DNA of 64,000 nucleotides, taken from positions 2,666,001-2,730,000 of the forward strand of contig OZ242006.1 of NCBI GenBank assembly GCA_965204705.1, given 5' to 3'. The notes under the pieces are model-generated. The model saw nothing but the letters and a program-made list of their open reading frames with translations. It ran no database searches and was not told the origin of the DNA. Source of the stretch: Bin5 sp965204705. GTDB taxonomy: Bacteria; Chloroflexota; Anaerolineae; Caldilineales; Caldilineaceae. Both the position numbers and the translations under genes were made by a program. Shown here in pieces: positions 1-9,156 of this stretch. Positions within the stretch are counted from its first letter, which is position 1; the number at the start of each line of letters is the position of its first letter.

Positions 1-19
1 GGTGGATAAGGAAGAGTGT

Positions 20-1966
20 TCAGCTTTCTTCTTGAGTCCGTAGGCCATTCGGTGCAACGGGAAGTGTAAACGAAAAAGTGCTGCCCCGATTCTCGATGCT
101 GTCTACCCAGATCCGGCCGCTGTGCGCCAGGACAATATGCTTGGCTATCGCAAGACCCAGACCAGTACCCAAGCTTGCACGTGCCCGATCAGTCTTGAAA
201 AACCGCTCAAAGATGCGGTCCATATCCTCGGCGGGAACCCCGATCCCCGTATCGCTGACAGAAATAGTCACTTGTTGGGCCTCGGGTTCTGCGTCTGCCG
301 AGATTGTGACCGACCCGCCTGCCGGAGAAAACTTGAGTGCATTGTGAACCAGGTTCGTAACTACCTGGTGTATGCGTTCGGCGTCTGCGTAGACGCGAGG
401 GAGACGGTGCGGCAGGTCGACAATCAGGTTGATGTCGCTTCGGGCGGCAAGTGGTTGCAATCGTTCAACCGGAGTCAATACAGTTTCGCTGACAGTTACC
501 GGTCGGAAGCGGAACGGGACCTGACCGGATTCTATGCGGGAAAGTTCCAGGAGTTCCCGAACCATCTGCGCTAGGGAGTCCACCTCCGTCTCAATCCGGT
601 CCAGAAACCGCGGCGCAGCCGCAGCATCGTCGAGGGCGCCGTCCCGTAAGGTTTCTGTCAACGCTTGCAAAGATGCAAGAGGCGTACGCAGTTCGTGAGA
701 GATGTTGCTTACAAAATCGCGCCTAACCCGCTCAAGTCGATGGAGTTCCGTCATGTCCTGCAGAAGTAGGATAAAGCCATCGATGCCACCTGCAACAAAG
801 GGGAGCGCAATGACACGCGTCGTTCTGTCCCCCCACTGAAAAATGCTTTCAGCCTGCTTGCCCTCCTGTTTGCAGTCCTGCCACGTTTCAACGATTCGAT
901 GGTCGCGAACAATTTGGGCAAAAGGCTGTCCTCGAAGACTCTGACGGCTGAGACTCGAAAATGGTGAACCATACCGCAAATCCAAAGGAGACACACTGTT
1001 TCCCATTTGTAGTGCCTCTTCAGATTCGCCGTTCGAACCGGAAGCCTCCTCCGTTTCGAAGCCCACCATGCGCGCCGCAACCAGGTTGCAGAGCCGTACT
1101 CGTCCCTCGCTGTCCAGGATGAATACACCGTCCACGAGGTTGTCTAGGACCGAAGTCAACCGCTCTCGCTCACGAGAAACCGATGCAACCTGTGACTCCA
1201 GCCGGTCCCTCATACGATTGAAAACTCTGGCAAGCTGTCCCGCCTCGTCCGCGCCTTTCGGCTCGATTCGGACCCCCAGCTCTCCTTGGGCCAGACGTGC
1301 CGCCGCCAAAATCAAATGGCGGAAGGGTCGCGCCGTTCCCTCGGAAACCAATAGGGCGATTCCGGCCAGCGCCGAATAAGCCAACAGCATCACTATAAGC
1401 AGGGACCTGCGTAGTGGGTCGAGCGCATCGTCAATCTTGGAACCTGGCACAGATACACGCATTACCCCCAGTGCCTCGTTGGTATCGCCTGCATTTGCAC
1501 TGCCCAGATCGCTTCCAAGCCCAATTGCCGCAGCGGCAAACAGCATCTCGGAGCCAACTACCCTGCTCACTCGAACGCTGTATCCGGTTCCTTCTTGAAA
1601 CGCCGCAAGGATTTCCGGCTGCTCCAATTGACTTTCCATGGAGGATGGATCGGCCTGCGAGTCCGCCAGCACACTGCCGTCGGCAAGGACTATAGTCACA
1701 CGTGCATCCAGCTGATCGCCCCACGCGCGCACAAGGCGGGCTGGCTCAATGTCTCCCACTTGCCAGCGGGACTCCACCAGCCCGTCGCGCAACTGCAGGT
1801 TTCCCGACAACAGTTGTGCGTCGGCGCCAAGTCGAAGCCGGTGTTGTTCATATTGGGTCTGTCTGAAAAAGGAAAGGGAAAAGAAGTAGAGGCCCGCGAG
1901 AAGAGCCGCCGACAGAAGGCAGAAAGGTACAGCGATTTGCCACCGGATCGAGCGAAACCCGAGCAT
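20..1966 (-). CDS. PhoR-like membrane sensor histidine kinase
   Basis: Sensor kinase that autophosphorylates on a histidine and passes the phosphate to the response regulator encoded just upstream. Numbering from the longer TTG frame (2050): TM1 about 36-62, extracytoplasmic sensor region 63-214, TM2 215-236, HAMP 240-290, PAS-like segment 296-335 and 405-437, HisKA with H452 in SNISHELRTPL, then a HATPase_c domain with N box (HNALKFSP), G1 (DTGIGVP) and G2 (GTGLGLA). All catalytic boxes are present. I prefer the ATG at 1966 (MLGFRSIRW), which opens directly on the first membrane segment; the TTG at 2050 would overlap the regulator by 11 nt. Neither start has a strong RBS. The HAMP-PAS-HisKA order matches PhoR/WalK-type kinases, but no pst or phosphate gene is nearby, so the signal is unknown. 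Confidence 0.93.
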   Translation of the reverse strand: MLGFRSIRWQIAVPFCLLSAALLAGLYFFSLSFFRQTQYEQHRLRLGADAQLLSGNLQLRDGLVESRWQVGDIEPARLVRAWGDQLDARVTIVLADGSVLADSQADPSSMESQLEQPEILAAFQEGTGYSVRVSRVVGSEMLFAAAAIGLGSDLGSANAGDTNEALGVMRVSVPGSKIDDALDPLRRSLLIVMLLAYSALAGIALLVSEGTARPFRHLILAAARLAQGELGVRIEPKGADEAGQLARVFNRMRDRLESQVASVSRERERLTSVLDNLVDGVFILDSEGRVRLCNLVAARMVGFETEEASGSNGESEEALQMGNSVSPLDLRYGSPFSSLSRQSLRGQPFAQIVRDHRIVETWQDCKQEGKQAESIFQWGDRTTRVIALPFVAGGIDGFILLLQDMTELHRLERVRRDFVSNISHELRTPLASLQALTETLRDGALDDAAAAPRFLDRIETEVDSLAQMVRELLELSRIESGQVPFRFRPVTVSETVLTPVERLQPLAARSDINLIVDLPHRLPRVYADAERIHQVVTNLVHNALKFSPAGGSVTISADAEPEAQQVTISVSDTGIGVPAEDMDRIFERFFKTDRARASLGTGLGLAIAKHIVLAHSGRIWVDSIENRGSTFSFTLPVAPNGLRTQEES

Positions 1967-2039
1967 GTGCTGAGGCCCGAACGACAAGGCACTTCCTTTG
2001 AATGGAGAGGTGCGGAAACGGGCGCCGGTTCTGGCTCGC

Positions 2040-2765
2040 TCACCCGTCAAAGCGGTAACCGAGGCCCCGTACTGTCAGAATGCGACTGGGATGGGCCGGG
2101 TCATTTTCGATCTTCTCTCGCAGCCAGCGGACGTGAACGTCCACCGTTCGGCTTCCGCCGTCGAAGTCCCATCCCCAGACTCGTTCCAAAATCAGGCTCC
2201 TGCCCAGGGCGATACCGCGATTGCGGGCCAGAAACAAGAGTAGTTCAAATTCCTTCGGTCTCAAGGCCAGAACGCCGCCGTTACGCCTGATTTCTCTCCT
2301 GCTCTCGTCAATGACAAGATCGTCGAACGAAATGACCCCGCCACCGTTGGGCGACCCATGAACGCCCCGGCCCGATCTCTCCAGCTCTTCTCGCAGCAAG
2401 CGAACCCGGCGCAGGTGTGCCCTTACTCTGGCCAGAAGCTCCCGCATACTGAACGGCTTCGTCAGATAGTCGTCCGCCCCTACCTCCAGGCCTACAATCT
2501 TGTCCACCTCTTCATCTTTGGCAGTTAACATCAGAATCGGCAGACTCATCTCCTGACGCAATATGCGGCAGACCTCAAAGCCATCCAGACCCGGCAGCAT
2601 GACGTCAAGGATCACCAGGTCGGGCTTCTCTTCTCTGGCAGTTGACAACGCCCGAACACCGTCAGATGCTGTGACAACATCGTATCCCTGTTTCTCGAGA
2701 CTGTACTTCAATGTTTCAAGCAGTGTCGGTTCGTCCTCGACGATCAACAGCCTGGTCTTGTCCAA
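2040..2765 (-). CDS. OmpR/PhoB-family response regulator
   Basis: DNA-binding response regulator, 241 aa. The N-terminal receiver domain has the acidic pocket (VEDEP), the phospho-acceptor Asp in VILDVMLPGLDG (about D54) and the conserved Lys in LTKPFS. The C-terminal half is an OmpR-type winged helix (LRPKEFELL, then TVDVHVRWLREKIE and GYRF). It starts at a TTG preceded by an AAGG-containing stretch; no ATG lies in the right place. It is the first gene of a two-gene operon with the histidine kinase, whose frame begins within or just after this stop. Family-level call is secure; the regulon cannot be read from the sequence. Confidence 0.95.
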   Translation of the reverse strand: MDKTRLLIVEDEPTLLETLKYSLEKQGYDVVTASDGVRALSTAREEKPDLVILDVMLPGLDGFEVCRILRQEMSLPILMLTAKDEEVDKIVGLEVGADDYLTKPFSMRELLARVRAHLRRVRLLREELERSGRGVHGSPNGGGVISFDDLVIDESRREIRRNGGVLALRPKEFELLLFLARNRGIALGRSLILERVWGWDFDGGSRTVDVHVRWLREKIENDPAHPSRILTVRGLGYRFDG

Positions 2766-2885
2766 GGGGTAAATCCTTCCGATGTCTAAACTACAAGAAG
2801 GCCTTCGATCTCCTCTGACCTCATTCTGCCCACAAGTGCGCGTCTGCCGGGCCTTGCCCCCTTCTGTGCGTTCGCTGCCAGGACT

Positions 2886-3548
2886 CTAATACAGGGTCAC
2901 TCTTTCCCGCAAAGTGCCGGCCCGTTCGCTCAGGATCTTGACAATGAACTCGGCGCCAACAGGACCGCGCAGAACCCACTCAGTCCAGGTGCGGTTGTCG
3001 GTCGGGCTGGCCGCGTAAATCGTGCTTACGGAGAGTTTGCCGCTGCGGCCCTCCAGATGGCCCAACTCTGTCTTTGCCTGGCCGCTGGTCAGCCTCACTT
3101 CGTCAGGCAGCGTCAACTCGACACGGACCGGCCGTGCCGCTCTGCGGTTTCGGCCCTGAGCACTAGTGTAAGTTGGCAGGAATCCGCTGTTCTCGACAAT
3201 TAGCCGGAGGCGGTAGTCCCCTTCATCTGTTAGTCTGTCGACCGTCAGAGTATGAACCGTTATACGCGGCAACATATCGGCCAGCGACAAGGCAAAAGTG
3301 GTATTCCTCTCCGCCTCTTCGCCAACCAAGCTGCGAGGCGGATTGCGCCACGTATACATCCGGTCATAACCGCCGATTTCAACCGGCCCAAGCTGCGGAT
3401 GCTCGAATGAATACCACTCCACCAGCGGCGGTTCATCTCCGTTTTCTTCCAACCACCTTAGAATCTTCAGGTCTTCCTCATAGGGATGCTTGCGGTTCCA
3501 TTCAATGAAATGCCTGTCCTTGATGCCTGCCCTTCCGGGCAGGTCCCA
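2886..3548 (-). pseudogene. C-terminal part of M14 metallopeptidase, downstream of in-frame TAG
   Basis: This open stretch continues the reading frame of the M14 catalytic domain with no shift. Directly after the TAG at 3549-3551 it reads WDLPGRAGIK, as expected for the residues that follow the catalytic FxFTxE segment in this family, and it runs on for about 220 codons to a TAG at 2886. The first internal ATG is at 3452, but that would start mid-domain, so independent translation is unlikely. The latter half looks like a beta-rich C-terminal domain. The long intact frame beyond a single stop points to a very recent nonsense mutation (TTG to TAG would suffice), a sequencing error, or stop-codon readthrough. 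Confidence 0.7.
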
Positions 3549-3551
3549 CTA
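3526..3551 (-). promoter_or_regulatory. TAG stop followed by a GNRA-capped stem-loop (possible recoding signal)
   Basis: In the mRNA sense the UAG (3551-3549) is followed by five nucleotides and then CCUGCCC-GGAA-GGGCAGG: a perfect 7-bp GC-rich stem (3543-3537 with 3532-3526) closed by a GGAA tetraloop of the GNRA class. There is no U run, so it is not an intrinsic terminator. A stable structure a few nucleotides 3' of a stop codon is the geometry of known readthrough signals, but the same bases also encode the expected protein sequence, so it may be coincidence. Confidence 0.4.
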
Positions 3552-4562
3552 TTCGATCGTAAACGAAAACATGCCCAGATGATCGTAAACCCAATCGTCA
3601 AATGCCCCAGACGTAACTTCCTTGGGGTGATAGCGGAAGCCGTGATAGACCGACAAACATGGATAGCCTGTCAATTCCTTTCCTCTTTCGCCCATCAACT
3701 CGAACACCCAGAGATCGTCAGTCTCCATCTTCTCATCCGGCTTTGTACTGAACGGCCGCAGTATTACACCGCTTTGGGTATGGTAGGTGATTGCCACATT
3801 GATGTTATTGTGCCGGCTGATGAAGTCGACTGCTGCCCGAATCTCCTCTTCCGATGTTGGATACGGACCCGAGCCAGACTGAGTTGATTCCGGCTGCCAT
3901 TCAAATGGGAAGTTCCGGTTAAAGTCTAGTCCCTGTAGCGGCTTGGCCAGCTTGATTTCGACCCCATCGAACTCTTCGAGCCGGCCTTCAGGCAACAGTC
4001 TGAAGTAACTCCCTCCGTGTTCGTCTGGTCCCCGCTTCTCCATCAGCCGTTCATCCAGCGAGCTGACCTTCCAATCACCATGGGGGTCAAGTATCCGCAT
4101 CTGCAGAATGCGGCCGTCGCCATCGATGTCCTCTTCATGCAGGCCCGCCAGGGGTTCGTCAGAGGGATAGGCCCGGGTACCGGATCGCACATACTTCGGG
4201 CTTTCAGATAGCGCCAGTGCCGCCCCGTCGGGATTGAGCCGTGGCACAATATAGAACGCAACATTGTCCAATAAGCGCGTACAACGAGCGTCTCTGCCGT
4301 ATCCTGACAAGAGAGTATGCGCGATGTGCAAGGCAACCGTGGTGCCTGCGACCTCCGTAGCATGGATGTTGGAGTCTATCCAGATGGCCGGTTTGTCTAC
4401 GTCACTCCCTGTGTCTTGGTTGGTCAAAGTCAAGAGATGAATCGCCCTATTCTCATGACTTCTGCCCAATTCAGTTACTCTTGCCAAGTGCGGTTGGGAT
4501 TGTGTCCAGCCATTCAGAACTGACTCGACTTCATCGTTTGCAAAATAGCGGTTAAAGTCCAT
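3549..4562 (-). CDS. M14-family zinc carboxypeptidase, catalytic part ending at in-frame TAG
   Basis: Zinc metallopeptidase of the carboxypeptidase A-like M14 family. The 337 residues before the stop hold the HxxE zinc pair (NIHATEVAG, near residue 67), the substrate-side arginines and DFNRNFP segment, the third zinc ligand His (AITYHTQSG) and the catalytic glutamate in FSFTIE, which is the very last residue before TAG. Relatives continue with a residue such as Leu then WDL. The protein as terminated would contain every catalytic residue but lose the strand after the active-site Glu and the whole C-terminal domain. Without readthrough it is probably non-functional or unstable. No signal peptide is evident. 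An M20 peptidase gene lies just upstream on the same strand, so peptide or amino-acid breakdown is a plausible context. Confidence 0.85.
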   Translation of the reverse strand: MDFNRYFANDEVESVLNGWTQSQPHLARVTELGRSHENRAIHLLTLTNQDTGSDVDKPAIWIDSNIHATEVAGTTVALHIAHTLLSGYGRDARCTRLLDNVAFYIVPRLNPDGAALALSESPKYVRSGTRAYPSDEPLAGLHEEDIDGDGRILQMRILDPHGDWKVSSLDERLMEKRGPDEHGGSYFRLLPEGRLEEFDGVEIKLAKPLQGLDFNRNFPFEWQPESTQSGSGPYPTSEEEIRAAVDFISRHNNINVAITYHTQSGVILRPFSTKPDEKMETDDLWVFELMGERGKELTGYPCLSVYHGFRYHPKEVTSGAFDDWVYDHLGMFSFTIE

Positions 4563-4642
4563 CGCCTACTCGTCCTCCAGAGACTTCTGCCAGGCGTTTC
4601 TTCCTTTTGGCCGACTTCCACGGTCTTCCAACTCGTGCTGCC

Positions 4643-5803
4643 TCAAGGAGAAAGCTCCATAAGGAGTGCCGTCAGTAGGCCCGCTCTCTCGCCGATCTTA
4701 TCCACTTCAATGTGTTCGTGATCGGCGTGCGCTCCTTCCCCTGGTATTCCCAGACCGTCTAACGTAGGTACGCCTAGAGCGCCTGTCAGGTTGCCGTCGC
4801 TGCCGCCACCTGTTCCCCCTTCTTGCAGGTCCAGACCGAGCGTTTGGCCGATGGCCTTGGCCTGTTCAAAAAGTGACCCCGTGACGGACCTCTCCAACGG
4901 AGGACGATTTACACCGCCGCTAACCTCGAGTTGAATTCCCGGCACAAAGGGTTCGAGCCCCATGATCTCATTGTTGACACGCTCCATCTCAGCCCCGGTC
5001 CACGCCCGTACATCGACGAGCGCTTTCGCGTGTGCAGCAACGACATTGGGGCGCGTTCCTGCTGCAACAACGCCAACGTTCACTGTCGTTCCCGCTTCCA
5101 TGTCGGTCAGGCTGTGCAGAGCCAGGACCTGGTGCGCCAGCTCCTGAACTGCACTGACCCCCTTCTCCGGTTCCACACCCGCGTGTGCTGCCCGCCCGGT
5201 GATCGAAAGCGCATAGTGTGCGCCGCCCTTCCTCGTAGTCTTAAGTACGCCGCCGGGGAGCGGTGGCTCCAACACTAAGACGTAGGCGGCCTCCTGCGCC
5301 TCCTCCTCTATCAAAGCACGCGAAGTCTGACTACCGACCTCCTCGTCCGACGTCGCAAGCACCGTAACCGGTCGCGGCAGCCGCAGGTTCAGGCTCTGCA
5401 CACCCCGGAGCACATATTCCGCCAAGGCAAGACTGGACTGCATGTCAAATATTCCGGGCCCGTAAGCCCAACCCTGGTCGTCTACCCGAAACGGATGCGT
5501 ATCCAAGGACCCAACGGGCCATACTGTGTCATAGTGGCACAGAATCAACGCCGGCGAGGACGCCGCCTGGGCCACATGCCCGGGAATCTGAAATCGGGCG
5601 CGCACATGATCTCCGCGCCTCTGATTGGCGATTGTCTCCGCTTCCAATCCTGCCGATGCAAAGCGTTCTGCGAGTCGGGCCGCAAATGCATCCAACCGCT
5701 TCTTTTCGTCGGTTGGTGTCTCCTCCTTGACATGCTCACCGATCGTTTCAAGAATCTGCGGCTCTTGTTCCTTGAAAAAGGGAATCAACTGAAGGGGATT
5801 CAT
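4643..5803 (-). CDS. M20-family metallopeptidase (glutamate carboxypeptidase-like)
   Basis: Dinuclear zinc aminoacylase/carboxypeptidase of the M20 family, 386 aa from the chosen start. Visible motifs: first metal segment LCHYDTVWP with HxD, GIFDMQSS with the bridging Asp, the catalytic TSDEEVGS glutamate, then LEPPLP, and a terminal HADHEHIEVDKIGERA with the last metal His. The lid/dimerisation domain is the TGRAAHAGVEPEKG section, typical of carboxypeptidase G2-type enzymes. The start at 5803 is set by an AGGAG box six bases upstream; a longer frame to 5857 lacks one. Likely removes C-terminal glutamate or a similar residue from small peptides or conjugates in the cytoplasm; exact substrate cannot be told. 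Confidence 0.9.
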   Translation of the reverse strand: MNPLQLIPFFKEQEPQILETIGEHVKEETPTDEKKRLDAFAARLAERFASAGLEAETIANQRRGDHVRARFQIPGHVAQAASSPALILCHYDTVWPVGSLDTHPFRVDDQGWAYGPGIFDMQSSLALAEYVLRGVQSLNLRLPRPVTVLATSDEEVGSQTSRALIEEEAQEAAYVLVLEPPLPGGVLKTTRKGGAHYALSITGRAAHAGVEPEKGVSAVQELAHQVLALHSLTDMEAGTTVNVGVVAAGTRPNVVAAHAKALVDVRAWTGAEMERVNNEIMGLEPFVPGIQLEVSGGVNRPPLERSVTGSLFEQAKAIGQTLGLDLQEGGTGGGSDGNLTGALGVPTLDGLGIPGEGAHADHEHIEVDKIGERAGLLTALLMELSP

Positions 5804-5873
5804 TTCATACTCCTGATGCGAGAAGCGTTCAAGACACACACAGTCACTGAGTTTCAAAGTGCGGCAGTCGGTT

Positions 5874-6380
5874 CTAACGTCCGAATCCGAATTCTACTGC
5901 GCTGAAAAAGAGCGGTACCATAGCCACAGCACCTACAAGAATCGCGCCTATTTCCAGATACACCCACCCCTGCGCCACTCGTAACAGGATACGCCTGAGA
6001 TTAGTTTCAGCGCGCTCCCTGGAAGTGCAAATGTACCTGACAACGTGCTGTTCTGCGGGCTTCACCGGTTCCAGCGGATGTACTGTCCAACCGGCCTGCT
6101 GAAAGATTCCTGGGAAGGATGTTACGAAACGGTGGGCGCCATATCCAAATGGCAGCATAACGAGGACGGCATAGGCGAGAACGCCTAGCAGGAGTTCAAC
6201 GGACCGCGACTGAAACGGGCTGAGTACGCCAAACAGGTCAAGCCACAACCACCCAAGGAAGTAGATCGTAGGCGCAGACAGCATCCAGTGAACCCACCCC
6301 CCGGCGCCAGGGGTCGCCTCGACAAGGTGGGCCTTCACCTTTCGCCGCCCCTTCGTCTTGGGACCGACGTCAAGTGTCAT
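5874..6380 (-). CDS. Hypothetical membrane protein, three TM segments
   Basis: 168-residue protein with a basic N-terminus (about 20 residues, KTKGRRKVK) and three hydrophobic segments near residues 28-52, 63-82 and 141-160. Between TM2 and TM3 lies a roughly 50-residue soluble stretch with charged residues (SRERAETNLRRI). I do not recognise the family. It sits 70 nt upstream of the M20 peptidase on the same strand, so it may share its transcript. Starts at an ATG. Confidence 0.65.
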   Translation of the reverse strand: MTLDVGPKTKGRRKVKAHLVEATPGAGGWVHWMLSAPTIYFLGWLWLDLFGVLSPFQSRSVELLLGVLAYAVLVMLPFGYGAHRFVTSFPGIFQQAGWTVHPLEPVKPAEQHVVRYICTSRERAETNLRRILLRVAQGWVYLEIGAILVGAVAMVPLFFSAVEFGFGR

Positions 6381-6491
6381 CGGACCAGTCTGGCGGGACG
6401 AATCAGTCCAGGCAGCATTGGCCTACTCGCCTGCGTATCGTAAGGGAAGAAGGTTGCAGATCTTTGCGTATCACTTGCGATTTCGCGTCGC

Positions 6492-7160
6492 TCAGCGCTT
6501 TCGTCGCTTCCCTTTCAATCTTTTTTGAAGAGCATCCTTGTGCCGCGAAAACGCAACACGGCTGCGGGAAGGGGGTCGGCGTTTTACCAGTGACGGTCGC
6601 TTGGCTACCTGATCGGACTTGTCGGACTGTCCGAAAAGTTTCTTCCATTCGGATAATTCTTGATCGGACAGATTCACGTGACTCTCAGCGCCTTTTTCAG
6701 TATGTGGCTCGTCCTTCCTATTCTCAGAAAGACCTCCGCGTCCCTGGTGTGGGGCGTCGACATGAGCCGCGCCAGGACGCCCTCGACGTCTCTCCATGCG
6801 CTGAACGAACTCTTCCGCCTGCCAGGTTTCTACATCGTACAGTTTGGCTTCCTGGCGCAGCGCCCAATCGTTTGTTACCACGACTAAGCCCTCTGTCCGC
6901 CGATGGATACGACGCCGAATCCAATCGTCAGCCTCCTGCGGGTCACGCGCAAATATGACCTCAACGCCGCCGCCGCTCAGTTCCCGTGACGCTCCTCCGA
7001 CGATGCCCCGATCAAAGATCACCGTCACTTTACCTCTATAGTTGCTACGCCAAACGCGCAGGCGCGATACGAACAGCTCTTCATCGTTTTCGTCCTGCAG
7101 GCTGATGTTCTCCAACACGCCTGAGCCGATTATATTGTGTCCATCTATGAGCAACGACAT
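6492..7160 (-). CDS. NYN-domain ribonuclease, YacP/Rae1-like
   Basis: PIN-like NYN domain protein. The N-terminus SLLIDGHNIIG carries the first catalytic Asp; VIFDRG, then ADDWIRRRI and VVTNDW supply the remaining acidic residues of the metal site. Related proteins (YacP/Rae1) are ribosome-associated endoribonucleases in Firmicutes. After about residue 130 comes a low-complexity tail ending in a very basic run (SRVAFSRHKDALQKRLKGKRRKR is split across its last residues), suited to RNA or ribosome binding. The domain fits a start at the second ATG (7160); an ATG at 7181 adds seven residues. The gene immediately follows the glycosyltransferase. Confidence 0.85.
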   Translation of the reverse strand: MSLLIDGHNIIGSGVLENISLQDENDEELFVSRLRVWRSNYRGKVTVIFDRGIVGGASRELSGGGVEVIFARDPQEADDWIRRRIHRRTEGLVVVTNDWALRQEAKLYDVETWQAEEFVQRMERRRGRPGAAHVDAPHQGRGGLSENRKDEPHTEKGAESHVNLSDQELSEWKKLFGQSDKSDQVAKRPSLVKRRPPSRSRVAFSRHKDALQKRLKGKRRKR

Positions 7161-7204
7161 GCTCTGTCTCGCTGATGACATTCATGAAGAATGCTACTGG
7201 ACCG

Positions 7205-8221
7205 CTAAACTTCGCGCCAGTGAATTTCTGGCCTGTGCCGATTCCGCCAGCGCCAAAGCAGACCCACCGGATAGCCGGCCATCTTCGCCGCGTCGCCTAC
7301 CAACCGAACAACCGGCACATAGATGGCGGCCAGGATCCACCCTGCAAACGGAGTTCCAGCCGCCAGCGTCCGCAGCCGGCTCCACGGCCGTGCACAATTG
7401 AACATCCCCCCTATGATCAGGCCAAACACGCCCAACCAGCGCGCCTCCTGCCCCCATATCGCGTGGCCCAATAGTGCAGGGATAAGAATCAGATAGGTGG
7501 CATAGCGGACAGCGTGCCGGAACCGCCACAGATCTGCTTTTCCGTCCCCCCTTGCGTAAAGGTAGTACTGTCGCCAAAAGGTCTTCAGGTTAGCGCGTGG
7601 ACGAAAGTAAGCTATGGCCTGCGGCGCCCAGGCAAACGCAGGCTCGTCTGCTTCTGCCGCTATGCGCAGATCGAATACCAGGTCCTCACAGTAATCGAGC
7701 CATTCGGGATACCCGCCGACCTTTTTCCACAACGCCTTTGAGTAAGCAACCGATCGGCTGCTGGGCAGGAAACGAGAAGGGTCAATCTCCTCCACCTTGG
7801 GCAATACTGTCGCACCCATTGCCATCTGGAACGAACCTGAAACCTCCGGCACAAAGAATCCGGCCGCTGCCTTCACTCCGCGCTCCTGATTGAGTACCTC
7901 TTCCTCAAAAGGGCCAATCAGCTGCTCCAACCAGTTGCGGTCCAACCATACCCCTGCGTCGGTGCATGCAATTACGGATCCGGTAGCCTCAGCAACCGCG
8001 CGATTGCGTCCCTGGCTGATGTTCGCACCGGATTGAGAGACAATTCGCAGTCCCGGCAATCTGCCAAGGTACCCATTCAGAATTGCGACTGTATCATCTT
8101 CGCTGCCTCCATCGCAGATGACAATCTCGTCCGGCCTGCGGGTCTGGCTCAGCAGGGAATCCATCAAAGCCTGGATACTTTTCCCCTCGTTGTATACCGT
8201 GGCTACGACCGATACGCGCAT
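7205..8221 (-). CDS. Family 2 glycosyltransferase, membrane-associated
   Basis: GT-A fold glycosyltransferase, 338 aa. It begins VSVVATVYNEGKSI, followed by the nucleotide-binding ICDGGSEDDT, an acceptor/metal segment ACTDAGVWLDRNW standing where the DxD motif falls, and YCEDLVFDLRI. The C-terminal third has three hydrophobic segments (about 243-262, 265-282, 291-315), so the enzyme is membrane-bound. It would transfer a sugar from a nucleotide donor to a lipid or envelope glycan. No other glycan-synthesis genes flank it, so the product cannot be specified. Starts at an ATG. Confidence 0.88.
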   Translation of the reverse strand: MRVSVVATVYNEGKSIQALMDSLLSQTRRPDEIVICDGGSEDDTVAILNGYLGRLPGLRIVSQSGANISQGRNRAVAEATGSVIACTDAGVWLDRNWLEQLIGPFEEEVLNQERGVKAAAGFFVPEVSGSFQMAMGATVLPKVEEIDPSRFLPSSRSVAYSKALWKKVGGYPEWLDYCEDLVFDLRIAAEADEPAFAWAPQAIAYFRPRANLKTFWRQYYLYARGDGKADLWRFRHAVRYATYLILIPALLGHAIWGQEARWLGVFGLIIGGMFNCARPWSRLRTLAAGTPFAGWILAAIYVPVVRLVGDAAKMAGYPVGLLWRWRNRHRPEIHWREV

Positions 8222-8486
8222 CAGTGCGTGTTCATCTATCTGCAGATGCAGGTATTATGACCTCGGACCGATGCAAAGTGTGTCCGTCGCTCTGAGACGC
8301 ACAAACAAGATCCGACAGAGAGTGTTTTGGGCCGTTCCAGCTCTTGCTCGATGTCGGGCACAGTTGACCGAAAATACCTTGATCCAGCATGTCTTGGTCG
8401 GACTGCGCGGGCCCCCGCTTGATTGAAGCTATACTGTGCAACGAAGTGACTGGTCTGCTTAAACCAGTAGTCCCCATTTGAATAAC

Positions 8487-9038
8487 TCAGTTTGTTCGGG
8501 GCTGAAGGAGCCCGTAGTTTCCGTCCCGGCGACCGTACACGATATTCAGGGAACGAGTGTCCACATTGTAAAAGACGAAGAAGTCATGACCGAGCAGTTC
8601 CATCTGCTCGACTGCCTCCTCCGGCAACATCGGCTCGGCAACAAACTGCTTGGTACGTACAATTTTCACCATATCATCCGGCAACTCAGTGGCCGATAGC
8701 TCGACCTGCGCGGCTGCTGCAGCGGCATGACGCCTCTTGCTTTTGTACCGACGCCCTTTGAATCGTTCTATCTGGCGGTACATTTTGTCGGCAATCGCAT
8801 CAACCGACGCAAACAGATCTTCGCTGGACTCCTCCGCACGCAAAATCTGCCCACCGGCCCATATCGTCAGTTGGGCCGTGTACCGGTCTGCTGCAGCACG
8901 AGTCTCGCTGCGAACCAGTTCTGCTCTGGCCTCCCTGATCTGCGGTAGATACTTTTCCAGCCTGCCCACCTTCTTCTCAACGTAATCCTCAACTCGGTCG
9001 GAAATTGCGACATTTCTGCCGTGGACCGTCAGGTTCAT
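8487..9038 (-). CDS. hpf: Ribosome hibernation promoting factor, long form
   Basis: Stress and stationary-phase factor that binds the 30S decoding region and dimerises 70S ribosomes into inactive 100S particles. The N-terminal HPF/RaiA domain (MNLTVHGRNVAISDRVEDYV and the basic helix YRQIERFKGRRYKSKRR) is followed by a linker and the C-terminal dimerisation domain of long HPF (FFVFYNVDTRSLNIVYGRRDGNYGL). At 183 aa it matches the long form. The start at 9038 has a GGGGAG box six to seven bases upstream; a longer frame to 9071 is not needed. Confidence 0.95.
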   Translation of the reverse strand: MNLTVHGRNVAISDRVEDYVEKKVGRLEKYLPQIREARAELVRSETRAAADRYTAQLTIWAGGQILRAEESSEDLFASVDAIADKMYRQIERFKGRRYKSKRRHAAAAAAQVELSATELPDDMVKIVRTKQFVAEPMLPEEAVEQMELLGHDFFVFYNVDTRSLNIVYGRRDGNYGLLQPRTN

Positions 9039-9156
9039 GCTATTCTCCCCTCTTTCTTGTTCGAAACTCACGCCAGAATCCTGGCAATTGAGAAAATCTG
9101 GATGCCTCCAGGTGTAATCTGCTCAGCCCTGTCTTACGTGAACGGACAATGTAAAG

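Noticed and set aside
2886..4562. Genome-wide reassignment of TAG as explanation for the interrupted M14 gene
   Set aside because: Other genes in the window end at TAG (the M14 frame itself, for example) at natural family ends, and no other gene has an in-frame TAG.
6374..6958. 194-codon plus-strand frame
   Set aside because: Antisense to the NYN-domain gene; high Ser/Arg/Pro content typical of shadow frames.
8449..8468. Hairpin ACTGGT/ACCAGT downstream of hpf
   Set aside because: Only six base pairs with an eight-base loop and no U run on the transcript strand, too weak to call a terminator.
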